From Sva-07 sp035529175 (GTDB taxonomy: Bacteria; Actinomycetota; Acidimicrobiia; Acidimicrobiales; Ilumatobacteraceae), in NCBI GenBank assembly GCA_035529175.1, contig DATKXG010000092.1, forward strand, positions 1 through 6,446: 6,446 nt of DNA, read 5' to 3'. This document shows positions 1 through 5,790 of the stretch, piece by piece. The stretch's first letter is position 1. Each line of letters begins with the position of its first letter. Made by a program: the position numbers and the translations under genes. The notes below the pieces were generated by a model. It was given only the letters and a program-made list of their open reading frames with translations. It did no database searches and was not told the DNA's origin.

Positions 1-821
1 CCAAGAGCGAGTACGAGCCCAACGTGGCGCAGATGCTCGACGTCGTTCGCCTCGGCGACTTCGCCGACCGCAAACCGGCCATGCTGTCGGGTGGCCAACA
101 GCAGCGGGTCGCCCTCGCCCGGGCGCTCGTCAACTTCCCGAGCGCCCTCCTGCTCGATGAACCGCTCGCAGCGCTCGACCTCAAACTGCGTGAGGCCATG
201 CAGTTCGAACTCAAGCGGATCCAACGCGAGGTCGGCATCACGTTCGTGTTCGTCACCCACGATCAGGGTGAGGCGCTCACGATGAGCGACCGCATCGCCG
301 TCATGAGCGACGGGCGTGTCGAGCAGATCGGCACACCCGAAGAGATCTACAACAGCCCGGCCTCGCTCTTCGTCGCCGGATTCATCGGCTCGGCCAACCT
401 GCTTCCCGGCGACGTCGTGAGCACCGACGGCGACGACACGGTGGTCGCGTTGACCGCCGGCCACACGGTCCGGGCGCGCACCGACATCGAGCGGCCGACC
501 GGTACGCCCGTCTCGGTCATGCTGCGGCCCGAGCGTCTCACCGCGTCAGCGACCGCCCGCGAAGATGGCCGGTCGATCGAAGGCACCGTCGCCGACGTCG
601 TGTTCCAGGGAGCGACGGCCCGCATCGTGGTGCACTTGAAGGACGAGAGCGAGGTGATCGCCAGCGTGATCACCGGATCCGATCTCCCGTTCCTGATGCC
701 CGGCAACACGGTGCATCTCACGTGGGACCCGGGGAGCGCGTTCCTGTTGCAGGGGTGGCCGCGCCGACCAGGGGCGACATCCAGCGACATCGACACCCTC
801 GAGGAACTCGCCGACGCCTGA
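1..821 (+). CDS. potA: Polyamine-type ABC transporter ATP-binding protein, 5' partial
   Basis: This is the ATPase subunit that powers a spermidine/putrescine-type importer from the cytoplasmic side. The frame is open from base 3, so the protein begins upstream of the window. The GTG at 24 is only an internal Val codon. Walker A and the Q-loop are missing because of the cut. The visible part has the ABC signature LSGGQQQRVALARAL, Walker B with catalytic Glu (LLLDEPLAALD), the D-loop, and the H-loop FVTHDQGEALTMSDR, followed by the PotA-like IEQ/GTPEEIY segment. The last 130 or so residues look like a TOBE_2 regulatory/substrate domain (for example VMLRPERL). About 272 residues are seen; PotA-family proteins usually have 350-380, so roughly 100 are missing. 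The gene is followed by potD, potB and potC on the same strand, which supports an importer operon. The exact substrate (putrescine, spermidine or another small amine) is not settled by the ATPase. Confidence 0.93.
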   Translation, partial: KSEYEPNVAQMLDVVRLGDFADRKPAMLSGGQQQRVALARALVNFPSALLLDEPLAALDLKLREAMQFELKRIQREVGITFVFVTHDQGEALTMSDRIAVMSDGRVEQIGTPEEIYNSPASLFVAGFIGSANLLPGDVVSTDGDDTVVALTAGHTVRARTDIERPTGTPVSVMLRPERLTASATAREDGRSIEGTVADVVFQGATARIVVHLKDESEVIASVITGSDLPFLMPGNTVHLTWDPGSAFLLQGWPRRPGATSSDIDTLEELADA

Positions 822-902
822 CGCGAGCCATGGGCCGGCACAGACCAAGATCGCACTGAAACCAAGAACCGAACCGACTGACACCAGAGAGAGAAAGAGA
901 CC
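822..902 (+). other. potA-potD intergenic leader, A-rich, no clear promoter
   Basis: These 81 bases are noticeably poorer in T and richer in A than the neighbouring genes. They contain the short direct repeat accaaga (844-850 and 861-867). I see no TAnnnT-like -10 box and no terminator hairpin with a T tract, so potD is probably on the potA transcript. The region looks like an unstructured leader that leaves the potD start accessible. Confidence 0.4.
886..900 (+). promoter_or_regulatory. Purine-only ribosome-binding tract before potD
   Basis: A 15-base run of only A and G (gagaga-type repeats) ends two bases before the ATG at 903. It contains GAGAG-like partial matches to the anti-Shine-Dalgarno sequence but no GGAGG core. 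It supports the choice of ATG 903 as the potD start. Confidence 0.5.
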
Positions 903-2141
903 ATGACCACGCCACGTTCCAACCCGTTCCGATCGCCGTTCGGCCGCTCCGGCCTGACCCGTCGTCAGCTCCTCGCCCGCGCCGGCGCGCTCGGCGCCGC
1001 CGGCGTCTCCTTGCCGGCGATCCTCGCCGCCTGCGGCAGCGACGACGATTCGGGCTCGGCCGGTTCGACGCCAGCCACGTCCGGCGGCACCACCGGCGGC
1101 ACCACCGGCGGCGGCGGTGGCGGCGGCAGCCTGTTCTTCGAGAACTGGCCCGCATACATCGACCCGACCGAGGACGGACTGACCGGCACCGTCGACCGCT
1201 TCATGGAGGCGACCGGCATCGACATGCGGTACACCGAGGCCTACAACGACAACGTGGAGTACTTCGCCAAGATCCAGCCCCTGCTGGGCCGCGGCGAGCC
1301 GATCGACCCGGACATCATCGCCCCCACGAGTTGGCTCGCGAACCGTCTGATCACGCTCGGCTGGCTCGAGAAGCTGCCCATCGACCAGGTCGCCAACGCT
1401 GCCAACCTGCGCGCCGACCTGCAGAATCCGTCATGGGATCCCACCGGCGAATACAGCCTGCCGTGGCAGACCGGTTTCGCCGGCATCGCCTACAACTCCG
1501 ACGTCACCGGACGCGAGATCACCACCGTCGACGACCTGTTCGATCCCGAGTTCGCCGGCAAGGTCGGAGCGCTCACCGAGATGCGCGACACGATCGGCGT
1601 CATCGCGATGAGCCTGGGGATCGACATCTCCACCCTCACCACCTTCGAGGAGGCGCAGCCGGCGTTCGACAAGTTGCAGGAGGCCAAGGACTCCGGCCAG
1701 ATCCGCCGGTTCCACGGCAACGACTACTTCGACGACCTCTCGAACGGCAACCTCGCGATCACGATCGGCTGGTCCGGTGACGTCGCCGCCATCGCCCGCG
1801 ACAACCCGGCCGTCAAGTTCGTGTTCCCGGAGAGCGGCGCCACCGCATGGGCCGACACGATGGTCGTCCCCAAGGGTGCCAAGAACATCGACGCCGCCGC
1901 GCAGTGGATGAACTTCGTCTACGACCCGGTGCAGGCGGCTCAGATCACGACATGGGTCGGCTACGTCTCACCGGTCGCCGGCGTGCGCGAAGAGGTCGAG
2001 AAGCTCGACGCCGACCTCGCGAACGACCCGCTCGTCTTCCCCGACGACGCAACGCTCGCCAGCACCAAGGGCTTCGCTCCGTTGAGCGAAGAGGTCGAGG
2101 CCGAGTACGACGCCGCATTCTCGGGGATCATCGGAGCCTGA
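903..2141 (+). CDS. potD: Spermidine/putrescine-type substrate-binding lipoprotein
   Basis: This is the extracytoplasmic receptor that captures the amine substrate and hands it to the PotB/PotC channel. Residues 19-24 (TRRQLL) form a twin-arginine motif, followed by a hydrophobic stretch and a lipobox L41-A-A-C44, so it is a probable Tat-exported lipoprotein anchored at Cys44. Residues 45-76 are a Ser/Gly/Thr tether ending in seven glycines. The binding domain starts at LFFENWPAYIDP, the usual PotD/PotF opening. By eye alignment with E. coli PotD, E226 and D229 fall at the acidic pair D168/E171, W290 at W229, and W316/D318 at W255/D257, all polyamine contacts; this correspondence is from memory and not computed. 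The length of 412 residues exceeds the roughly 350 of E. coli PotD, mostly because of the signal and tether. The next gene starts 13 bases after the stop. A polyamine ligand is likely, but a related small amine is possible. Confidence 0.92.
   Translation: MTTPRSNPFRSPFGRSGLTRRQLLARAGALGAAGVSLPAILAACGSDDDSGSAGSTPATSGGTTGGTTGGGGGGGSLFFENWPAYIDPTEDGLTGTVDRFMEATGIDMRYTEAYNDNVEYFAKIQPLLGRGEPIDPDIIAPTSWLANRLITLGWLEKLPIDQVANAANLRADLQNPSWDPTGEYSLPWQTGFAGIAYNSDVTGREITTVDDLFDPEFAGKVGALTEMRDTIGVIAMSLGIDISTLTTFEEAQPAFDKLQEAKDSGQIRRFHGNDYFDDLSNGNLAITIGWSGDVAAIARDNPAVKFVFPESGATAWADTMVVPKGAKNIDAAAQWMNFVYDPVQAAQITTWVGYVSPVAGVREEVEKLDADLANDPLVFPDDATLASTKGFAPLSEEVEAEYDAAFSGIIGA
1083..1130 (+). repeat. In-frame GGC/ACC repeat encoding the Gly-rich tether of PotD
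   Basis: Two exact 12-base units ggcggcaccacc (1083-1094 and 1095-1106) are followed by a GGC/GGT run to 1130. They encode Gly-Gly-Thr-Thr twice, then seven Gly and Ser. All units are multiples of three, so copy changes would lengthen or shorten the membrane tether without a frameshift. Confidence 0.85.
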
Positions 2142-2154
2142 GAGTCCACCTCGC

Positions 2155-3231
2155 GTGACCACCGTCGCCGACGTCGACACCCCACGAGGCGGTGTCAAGC
2201 GCCCCGAGCTCATCGGGCTCGGGGCGCTCGTCGGCGCCGGCGCGCTCCTCGCGGCGATCGGCACGCGACTGATCACCGGTCCGATCGCGATCCTGGCGCT
2301 GTCGCTGGTGCTCGCCAGCATCCTGATGCTGATCGTCGTCGCGGTCACCGGGACACCGGAGACCAGGCGCAAGATCGCTCCGTACGGGCTGCTGAAGCCC
2401 GGCATGCTCTGGTTGGCGCTGTTCTACCTGGCGCCGCTGTTCACCCTGCTGCGGCTGTCGTTGTCGACGCTGCCGAGCCGTTTCGCCGTCGAGGCCGAGT
2501 TCGACTGGAACTTCGACAACTACGTCACCGCGTTCACCGACTTCGGACCGCAGTTCCAGCGGGCGTTCGTCTACGCCGGCATCGCCACCGTGCTCACCAT
2601 CGCGATCGGCTATCCGCTCGCCTACGTCATCGCTTTCCGCGGCGGCAAGTACCGGACGCTGCTGCTCGGGCTCGTCGTCATTCCGTTCTTCACGTCGTAC
2701 CTGATCCGCACCATCGCGTGGCGGAGCCTGCTTTCCGACAACGGCTTCGCGATCGGCTTCATCGACGCGGTCGGTCTCACCTGGTTCTTCGAGGCCGCCA
2801 ACATCATGGACAACGGCCGGCTGATCAACACGCCGGCCGCCGTGATCTTCGGCCTCACGTACAACTTCCTGCCGTTCATGATCCTGCCGATCTACGTGAG
2901 CCTGGAGAAGATCGACGTCCGGCTGCTCGATGCCGCGAAGGACCTGTACTCGACCTCGACGTCGGCGTTCGCGAAGGTCATCGTTCCGCTGTCGGTGCCA
3001 GGGATCTTCGCCGGCACGTTGTTGACGTTCATCCCCGCCGCCGGCGACTTCGTCAACTCGCTCTACCTCGGCAGTCCGAACACCACGATGATCGGCAACT
3101 CGATCCAGGACCAGTTCCTCGTGCAGAACAACGTGCCACTGGCCTCGGCGATGTCGTTCGTGCTGATGTTCATCATCACGGTGTTCGTGATCATCTACAG
3201 CCGGTTCTTCGGGACCGAGGACCTGGCGTGA
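2155..3231 (+). CDS. potB: Polyamine-type ABC permease, PotB subunit with N-terminal extension
   Basis: This is one of two membrane subunits forming the import channel in the inner membrane. From about residue 77 it matches the PotB layout: LLKPGMLWLALFYLAPLF as first canonical membrane segment, further segments, a cytoplasmic EAA loop near 259-282, then FIPAAGDFVNSLYLG and TMIGNSIQDQF, typical of PotB. Before that lie about 75 extra residues with two predicted membrane segments (about 19-37 and 43-65). The family length is usually 275-300; this one has 358. The GTG at 2155 was chosen because it lies 13 bases after the potD stop, with a weak GAGAG (2140-2144) ten bases upstream; the next in-frame ATG codons fall at residues 58 and 84. 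The EAA loop reads D259-A-A-K-D-L-Y265, with Tyr where the family has a near-invariant Gly. The pairing with PotC supports the assignment. Confidence 0.9.
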   Translation: MTTVADVDTPRGGVKRPELIGLGALVGAGALLAAIGTRLITGPIAILALSLVLASILMLIVVAVTGTPETRRKIAPYGLLKPGMLWLALFYLAPLFTLLRLSLSTLPSRFAVEAEFDWNFDNYVTAFTDFGPQFQRAFVYAGIATVLTIAIGYPLAYVIAFRGGKYRTLLLGLVVIPFFTSYLIRTIAWRSLLSDNGFAIGFIDAVGLTWFFEAANIMDNGRLINTPAAVIFGLTYNFLPFMILPIYVSLEKIDVRLLDAAKDLYSTSTSAFAKVIVPLSVPGIFAGTLLTFIPAAGDFVNSLYLGSPNTTMIGNSIQDQFLVQNNVPLASAMSFVLMFIITVFVIIYSRFFGTEDLA

Positions 3232-3248
3232 GGGACCTGACGTGAGGG
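3221..3248 (+). repeat. 14-bp tandem repeat across the potB stop codon
   Basis: acctggcgtgaggg (3221-3234) is followed directly by acctgacgtgaggg (3235-3248), with one mismatch at the sixth base. The first copy contains the potB stop TGA (3229-3231). The second copy carries the GAGGG that serves as the potC ribosome-binding site. It looks like a recent small duplication. Confidence 0.85.
3244..3248 (+). promoter_or_regulatory. Ribosome-binding site of potC (GAGGG)
   Basis: GAGGG lies seven bases before the ATG at 3256, a good Shine-Dalgarno spacing. It fixes the potC start. An identical GAGGG sits 14 bases upstream (3230-3234) in the first repeat copy. Confidence 0.65.
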
Positions 3249-3255
3249 CCGGCCG

Positions 3256-4071
3256 ATGAGCGCACCGACATCCACCGCCGGCCGCATCGCCCGGTTCGCG
3301 TTGAACGCCTACGCCGGCCTCGCCCTGCTGTACCTGTTCGTGCCGATCATCTGGATCGTCGTGTTCTCGTTCAACCAGCCCAAGGGCAACTACAACGTCG
3401 AGTGGCAGGAGTTCACGCTCGACAACTGGGCGGACCCGTTCGCCGACGAAGCCCTGACGAACGCCTTCGTCGAGAGCCTGAGGATCGCGGCGATCTCGAC
3501 GGTGATCGCCACCGTGCTCGGCTCGATGATCGCGATCGCGCTCGCGCGGTACCGATTCCGCGGCAGCGGGCCGCTGAACTTCTTCCTGGTGCTGCCGCTC
3601 ACGACGCCCGAGATCGTGCTCGGCTCGTCGCTCGCCACGCTGTTCCTCGACTGGGACATCACCAGAGGCTTCACCACGGTCGTGATCGCCCACGTCATGT
3701 TCCAGGTCAGCTTCGTCGCGCTCACGGTGCGCGCCCGCGTGCGTGGGTTCGACTGGACGCTCGAGCAGGCAGCGCAGGATCTGGGTGCGTCGCCGATCCG
3801 CACGTTCTGGAAGGTGACGTTCCCGTTGATTCTGCCGGGCATTCTCGCCGCGGCGCTCCTGTCGTTCGCGCTGTCGCTCGACGACTTCATCATCACGCTG
3901 TTCAACGCGGGGTCGTTGGTGACCTTCCCGCTGTACATCAACGGCAGTTTCCGGGTGAAGTTCCCGCCCGAAGTGAACGTGCTCGCCTCGGTGATCCTGC
4001 TGGTCAGCGTGGCGCTGATGCTGAGCGGAACGATCTGGGGCGCCCGCGGGCGCCGCAAGTCTGCGACGTGA
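3256..4071 (+). CDS. potC: Polyamine-type ABC permease, PotC subunit
   Basis: This is the second channel-forming inner-membrane subunit. The first membrane segment lies around residues 16-36 (GLALLYLFVPIIWIVVFSFN), followed by the periplasmic region typical of PotC (FTLDNWADPFADEAL), and then the five further helices of a type I importer permease. The EAA loop is L169-E-Q-A-A-Q-D-L-G177-A-S, close to consensus and with the conserved Gly, then FWKVTFPLILPGI. SLDDFIITLFNAG is a PotC hallmark. The length of 271 residues is normal for the family (about 260-280). The start at ATG 3256 has a good ribosome-binding site. The stop codon overlaps the start of the next gene by four bases, so the cyclotransferase gene is probably translated by the same ribosomes. 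Unlike PotB here, PotC shows no extension and no odd EAA residue. Confidence 0.93.
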   Translation: MSAPTSTAGRIARFALNAYAGLALLYLFVPIIWIVVFSFNQPKGNYNVEWQEFTLDNWADPFADEALTNAFVESLRIAAISTVIATVLGSMIAIALARYRFRGSGPLNFFLVLPLTTPEIVLGSSLATLFLDWDITRGFTTVVIAHVMFQVSFVALTVRARVRGFDWTLEQAAQDLGASPIRTFWKVTFPLILPGILAAALLSFALSLDDFIITLFNAGSLVTFPLYINGSFRVKFPPEVNVLASVILLVSVALMLSGTIWGARGRRKSAT

Positions 4072-4457
4072 CCGAGTCCAAGATTCGGCACGTCTTCGTA
4101 TACGGCACGTTGCGACCCGGCGACGTCCGCTGGCATTTCCTCGAACCGTTCGTGGTCGACGGCGGCTGGAGCGACAGTGTGGGCGGGAGGCTGTTCGACA
4201 CCGGCCTCGACTATCCGGCTGCGCTGTTCGACACCGACGGCACGATTCACGGCAACACCTTCGCCCTGCTGGAGTGGTCGATGCAGCGCGCCCTCGAGGT
4301 GCTCGACGAGGTCGAGGGTGTCGTCGACGGCGAGTACGCGCGACAGATCGTGCGCACCGCCCGCGGCGTCGATGCCTGGGCCTACGCAGGCGGCGCCGAC
4401 CTCGCCCGCACCCCGATCCCCTCCGGCGACTGGTTCCACCACCGCCCACCCGCCTAG
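4068..4457 (+). CDS. Gamma-glutamylcyclotransferase-fold (AIG2-like) protein
   Basis: This is a small cytoplasmic enzyme of the GGCT/AIG2 fold. Members release 5-oxoproline from gamma-glutamyl amino acids or amines. The 129 residues are a complete domain. HVFVYGTLRPGD (8-19) is the family's substrate-binding YGTLR loop. DYPAALFD (48-55) and HGNTFAL (61-67) follow the usual core order. LDEVEGVVDGEYAR (79-92) contains the expected catalytic glutamate, E83, by analogy with the LDxxEG motif of characterised members. The GTG start at 4068 sits in the sequence GTGA shared with the potC stop. No good ribosome-binding site precedes it, which fits translational coupling to potC. No transport or signal sequence is seen. 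The location suggests a role with imported polyamines, for example removing a gamma-glutamyl group from a glutamylated amine, but this is inference. The fold is widespread and the true substrate cannot be read from the sequence. Confidence 0.85.
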   Translation: MTESKIRHVFVYGTLRPGDVRWHFLEPFVVDGGWSDSVGGRLFDTGLDYPAALFDTDGTIHGNTFALLEWSMQRALEVLDEVEGVVDGEYARQIVRTARGVDAWAYAGGADLARTPIPSGDWFHHRPPA

Positions 4458-4466
4458 TCCCCAGAG

Positions 4467-4480
4467 CCCGGGCCTCCGGG
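4467..4480 (+). terminator. Short GC hairpin after the transporter unit
   Basis: CCCGG (4467-4471), loop GCCT, CCGGG (4476-4480) can fold into a five-pair GC stem just after the cyclotransferase stop. There is no T tract, so it is not a classical intrinsic terminator. It may mark the end of the pot unit or be chance in GC-rich DNA. Confidence 0.25.
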
Positions 4481-4488
4481 AACCACCA

Positions 4489-4517
4489 TTGCGAATCAGC
4501 GACGGTTGCGCGAACAT
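4489..4517 (+). promoter_or_regulatory. Candidate dinB promoter, leaderless arrangement
   Basis: TTGCGA (4489-4494) is a -35-like box, followed by exactly 17 bases and GAACAT (4512-4517), which has the key A and T of a -10 box. Seven bases then lead to the ATG at 4525. Transcription would begin at or next to the start codon, giving a leaderless mRNA. No Shine-Dalgarno sequence is present. The -10 is weak because its first base is G; it coincides with the LexA half-site. Confidence 0.45.
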
Positions 4518-4524
4518 ATGTTCG
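4511..4524 (+). promoter_or_regulatory. LexA operator (SOS box)
   Basis: CGAACATATGTTCG is a perfect 14-base palindrome that matches the Gram-positive/actinobacterial LexA consensus CGAACRNNYGTTCG at every position. The base after it (A at 4525) also fits the longer TCGAAC-N4-GTTCGA form, while the base before it (G at 4510) does not. It touches the dinB ATG and covers the candidate -10 and start point, so bound LexA should block transcription directly. Damage-inducible control of dinB is the expected outcome. Confidence 0.88.
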
Positions 4525-5727
4525 ATGTCAGGACCAGCCGAGCCATCAGCGACGATCCTGCACGCCGACCTCGACTCGTTCTACGCGTCGGTCGAGCAAC
4601 GCGACGACCCGTCGCTTCGGGGCAAGCCGATCGTGGTCGGCGGCGGGGTGGTGCTGGCCGCCAGCTACGAGGCGAAGGCGTTCGGCGTGCGCACGGCGAT
4701 GTCGGGAGCGGCCGCGCGGCGAGCATGCCCGAACGTGATCGAGGTCTCGCCCCGTTTCGACGCCTACTCCGAGGCGAGCCGGCGGGTGTTCGACATCTTC
4801 CGCGACACCTCTCCCGTCGTCGAGCCGATGTCGATCGACGAGGCCTTCATCGACGTCGCCGGCCTCTGGCGGATCGCCGGCACGCCGACCGAGATCGCCA
4901 CCGGACTGCGCCGTCGGGTCGCCGACGAGGTCGGGCTACCCATCAGCATCGGCGTCGCGCGCACGAAGTTCCTGGCGAAGGTCGCGAGCGCCGTCGCGAA
5001 GCCCGATGGGCTGTTGGTCGTCGAGCCCGCCGGCGAGCTCGACTTCCTCCACCCGCTGCCCGTTCAGCGTCTGTGGGGCGTCGGTGCAGTGACCGCCGCG
5101 AAGTTGCGCGATCGGGGCATCCACACCGTCGCCGAGGTCGCCGCGATGTCGCCGGACGCGCTCGTGGCGATCGTCGGGCGGGCGATGGGACATCAGCTCC
5201 ACGCGCTGGCCCACAATCGCGATGCTCGTCGCGTCACCACCGGTCGACGTCGAGGATCGATCGGGTCGCAGCAGGCGCTGGGGCGGACGCGACGCTCTCG
5301 CGACGAGATCGACGTGGTCTTGTGGCGCCTCGTCGATCGCGTCACCGGCCGGATGCGGCGGGCCGACCGGGTCGGCCGAACGATCACGCTCCGACTTCGG
5401 TTCGACGACCTCTCCCGCTCCACCCGGTCACACTCGCTGCCCGATGCGACCTCGGCGACGGCGGTGGTCCACGCAGCGGCGTCGGCGGTCCTCGACGCAG
5501 CGTGGCCGCTCGTCGAGGCCCGCGGCATCACCCTGCTGGGTCTGTCGGTCGGCAACCTCGCCGACCACGACGCCGTACAGCTCATCCTGCCGTTCGAGCG
5601 ACGCGACGAGGAACGCCTCGACACCGTCGTCGATGCCGTCCGGGAGCGATTCGGTCGCGCCGCCCTGCAGCGGGCGACGACGATGCGGGGCGACCCCGGA
5701 ATCCAGCTCCCGATGCTCCCCGACTGA
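4525..5727 (+). CDS. dinB: Y-family translesion DNA polymerase IV
   Basis: This is an error-prone DNA polymerase that copies past damaged bases. Residues 11-24 (ILHADLDSFYASVE) hold the first catalytic Asp (D15) and the steric-gate position, Tyr20. S103-I-D105-E106-A-F holds the other two acidic metal ligands, so the catalytic triad D15/D105/E106 is intact. The palm and fingers continue through ISIGVARTKFLAKVAS and AKPDG. The thumb has a helix-hairpin-helix (LWGVGAVTAAKL, from 183). The little finger covers about 235-360. Two possible sliding-clamp motifs are visible: Q352-L-I-L-P-F and the C-terminal Q394-L-P-M-L. The length of 400 residues is slightly above E. coli Pol IV (351), closer to actinobacterial DinB. 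ATG 4525 was chosen because the conserved domain begins about ten residues later and the LexA box lies directly upstream. An in-frame TTG (4489) falls in the -35 box and is unlikely. An out-of-frame ATG at 4518 lies inside the operator. Confidence 0.95.
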   Translation: MSGPAEPSATILHADLDSFYASVEQRDDPSLRGKPIVVGGGVVLAASYEAKAFGVRTAMSGAAARRACPNVIEVSPRFDAYSEASRRVFDIFRDTSPVVEPMSIDEAFIDVAGLWRIAGTPTEIATGLRRRVADEVGLPISIGVARTKFLAKVASAVAKPDGLLVVEPAGELDFLHPLPVQRLWGVGAVTAAKLRDRGIHTVAEVAAMSPDALVAIVGRAMGHQLHALAHNRDARRVTTGRRRGSIGSQQALGRTRRSRDEIDVVLWRLVDRVTGRMRRADRVGRTITLRLRFDDLSRSTRSHSLPDATSATAVVHAAASAVLDAAWPLVEARGITLLGLSVGNLADHDAVQLILPFERRDEERLDTVVDAVRERFGRAALQRATTMRGDPGIQLPMLPD

Positions 5728-5729
5728 AG

Positions 5730-5758
5730 TGTCACGTTTGACCCGGCACGGTGTGACA
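5730..5758 (+). repeat. Inverted repeat between dinB and the oxidoreductase gene
   Basis: TGTCAC (5730-5735) and GTGACA (5753-5758) are perfect inverted copies separated by 17 bases. A further TGAC (5739-5742) makes a second, tighter inverted pair GTCA-N4-TGAC with the left arm. It may be a regulator-binding site for the downstream gene or a weak hairpin after dinB; there is no T tract. Six-base arms could also be chance. Confidence 0.35.
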
Positions 5759-5783
5759 GTCGAAAGGGGGCAGCGCGTACATT
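5753..5783 (+). promoter_or_regulatory. Candidate promoter of the oxidoreductase gene, leaderless arrangement
   Basis: TACATT (5778-5783) is a good TAnnnT -10 box placed seven bases before the ATG at 5791, the same spacing as at dinB. GTGACA (5753-5758) resembles a -35 box, five of six matching TTGACA, but the 19-base spacer is long. The purine tract aaaggggg (5763-5770) is 20 bases from the ATG, too far for a ribosome-binding site. This favours a leaderless transcript. Confidence 0.45.
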
Positions 5784-5790
5784 CGACGCC

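Noticed and set aside
24..26. GTG as the start codon of the ATPase.
   Set aside because: The frame stays open to the window edge and the upstream residues fit the family. Walker A must lie further upstream, so this Val is internal.
2128..4449. A 773-codon open frame on the - strand opposite potB, potC and the cyclotransferase gene.
   Set aside because: Its product is low-complexity and rich in Arg, Asp, Glu and Gln, with no recognisable domain. Long antisense frames arise readily opposite high-GC genes because stop codons are rare in that phase. The + strand genes have clear family motifs.
3390..4517. A second long - strand open frame of 375 codons overlapping the same genes.
   Set aside because: It overlaps established genes, shows no family motif, and lacks a supporting start context. 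It is best explained by codon bias.
4177..4524. Upstream extension of the dinB frame through the cyclotransferase gene.
   Set aside because: The extra residues overlap a gene with a clear fold and are not part of any polymerase domain. The LexA box and promoter position mark the true start at 4525.
4506..5741. A + strand frame beginning at 4506, with an ATG at 4518 inside the LexA palindrome, running parallel to dinB.
   Set aside because: The translation is Arg-rich and has no domain, whereas the frame starting at 4525 encodes a full DNA polymerase IV with its catalytic residues.
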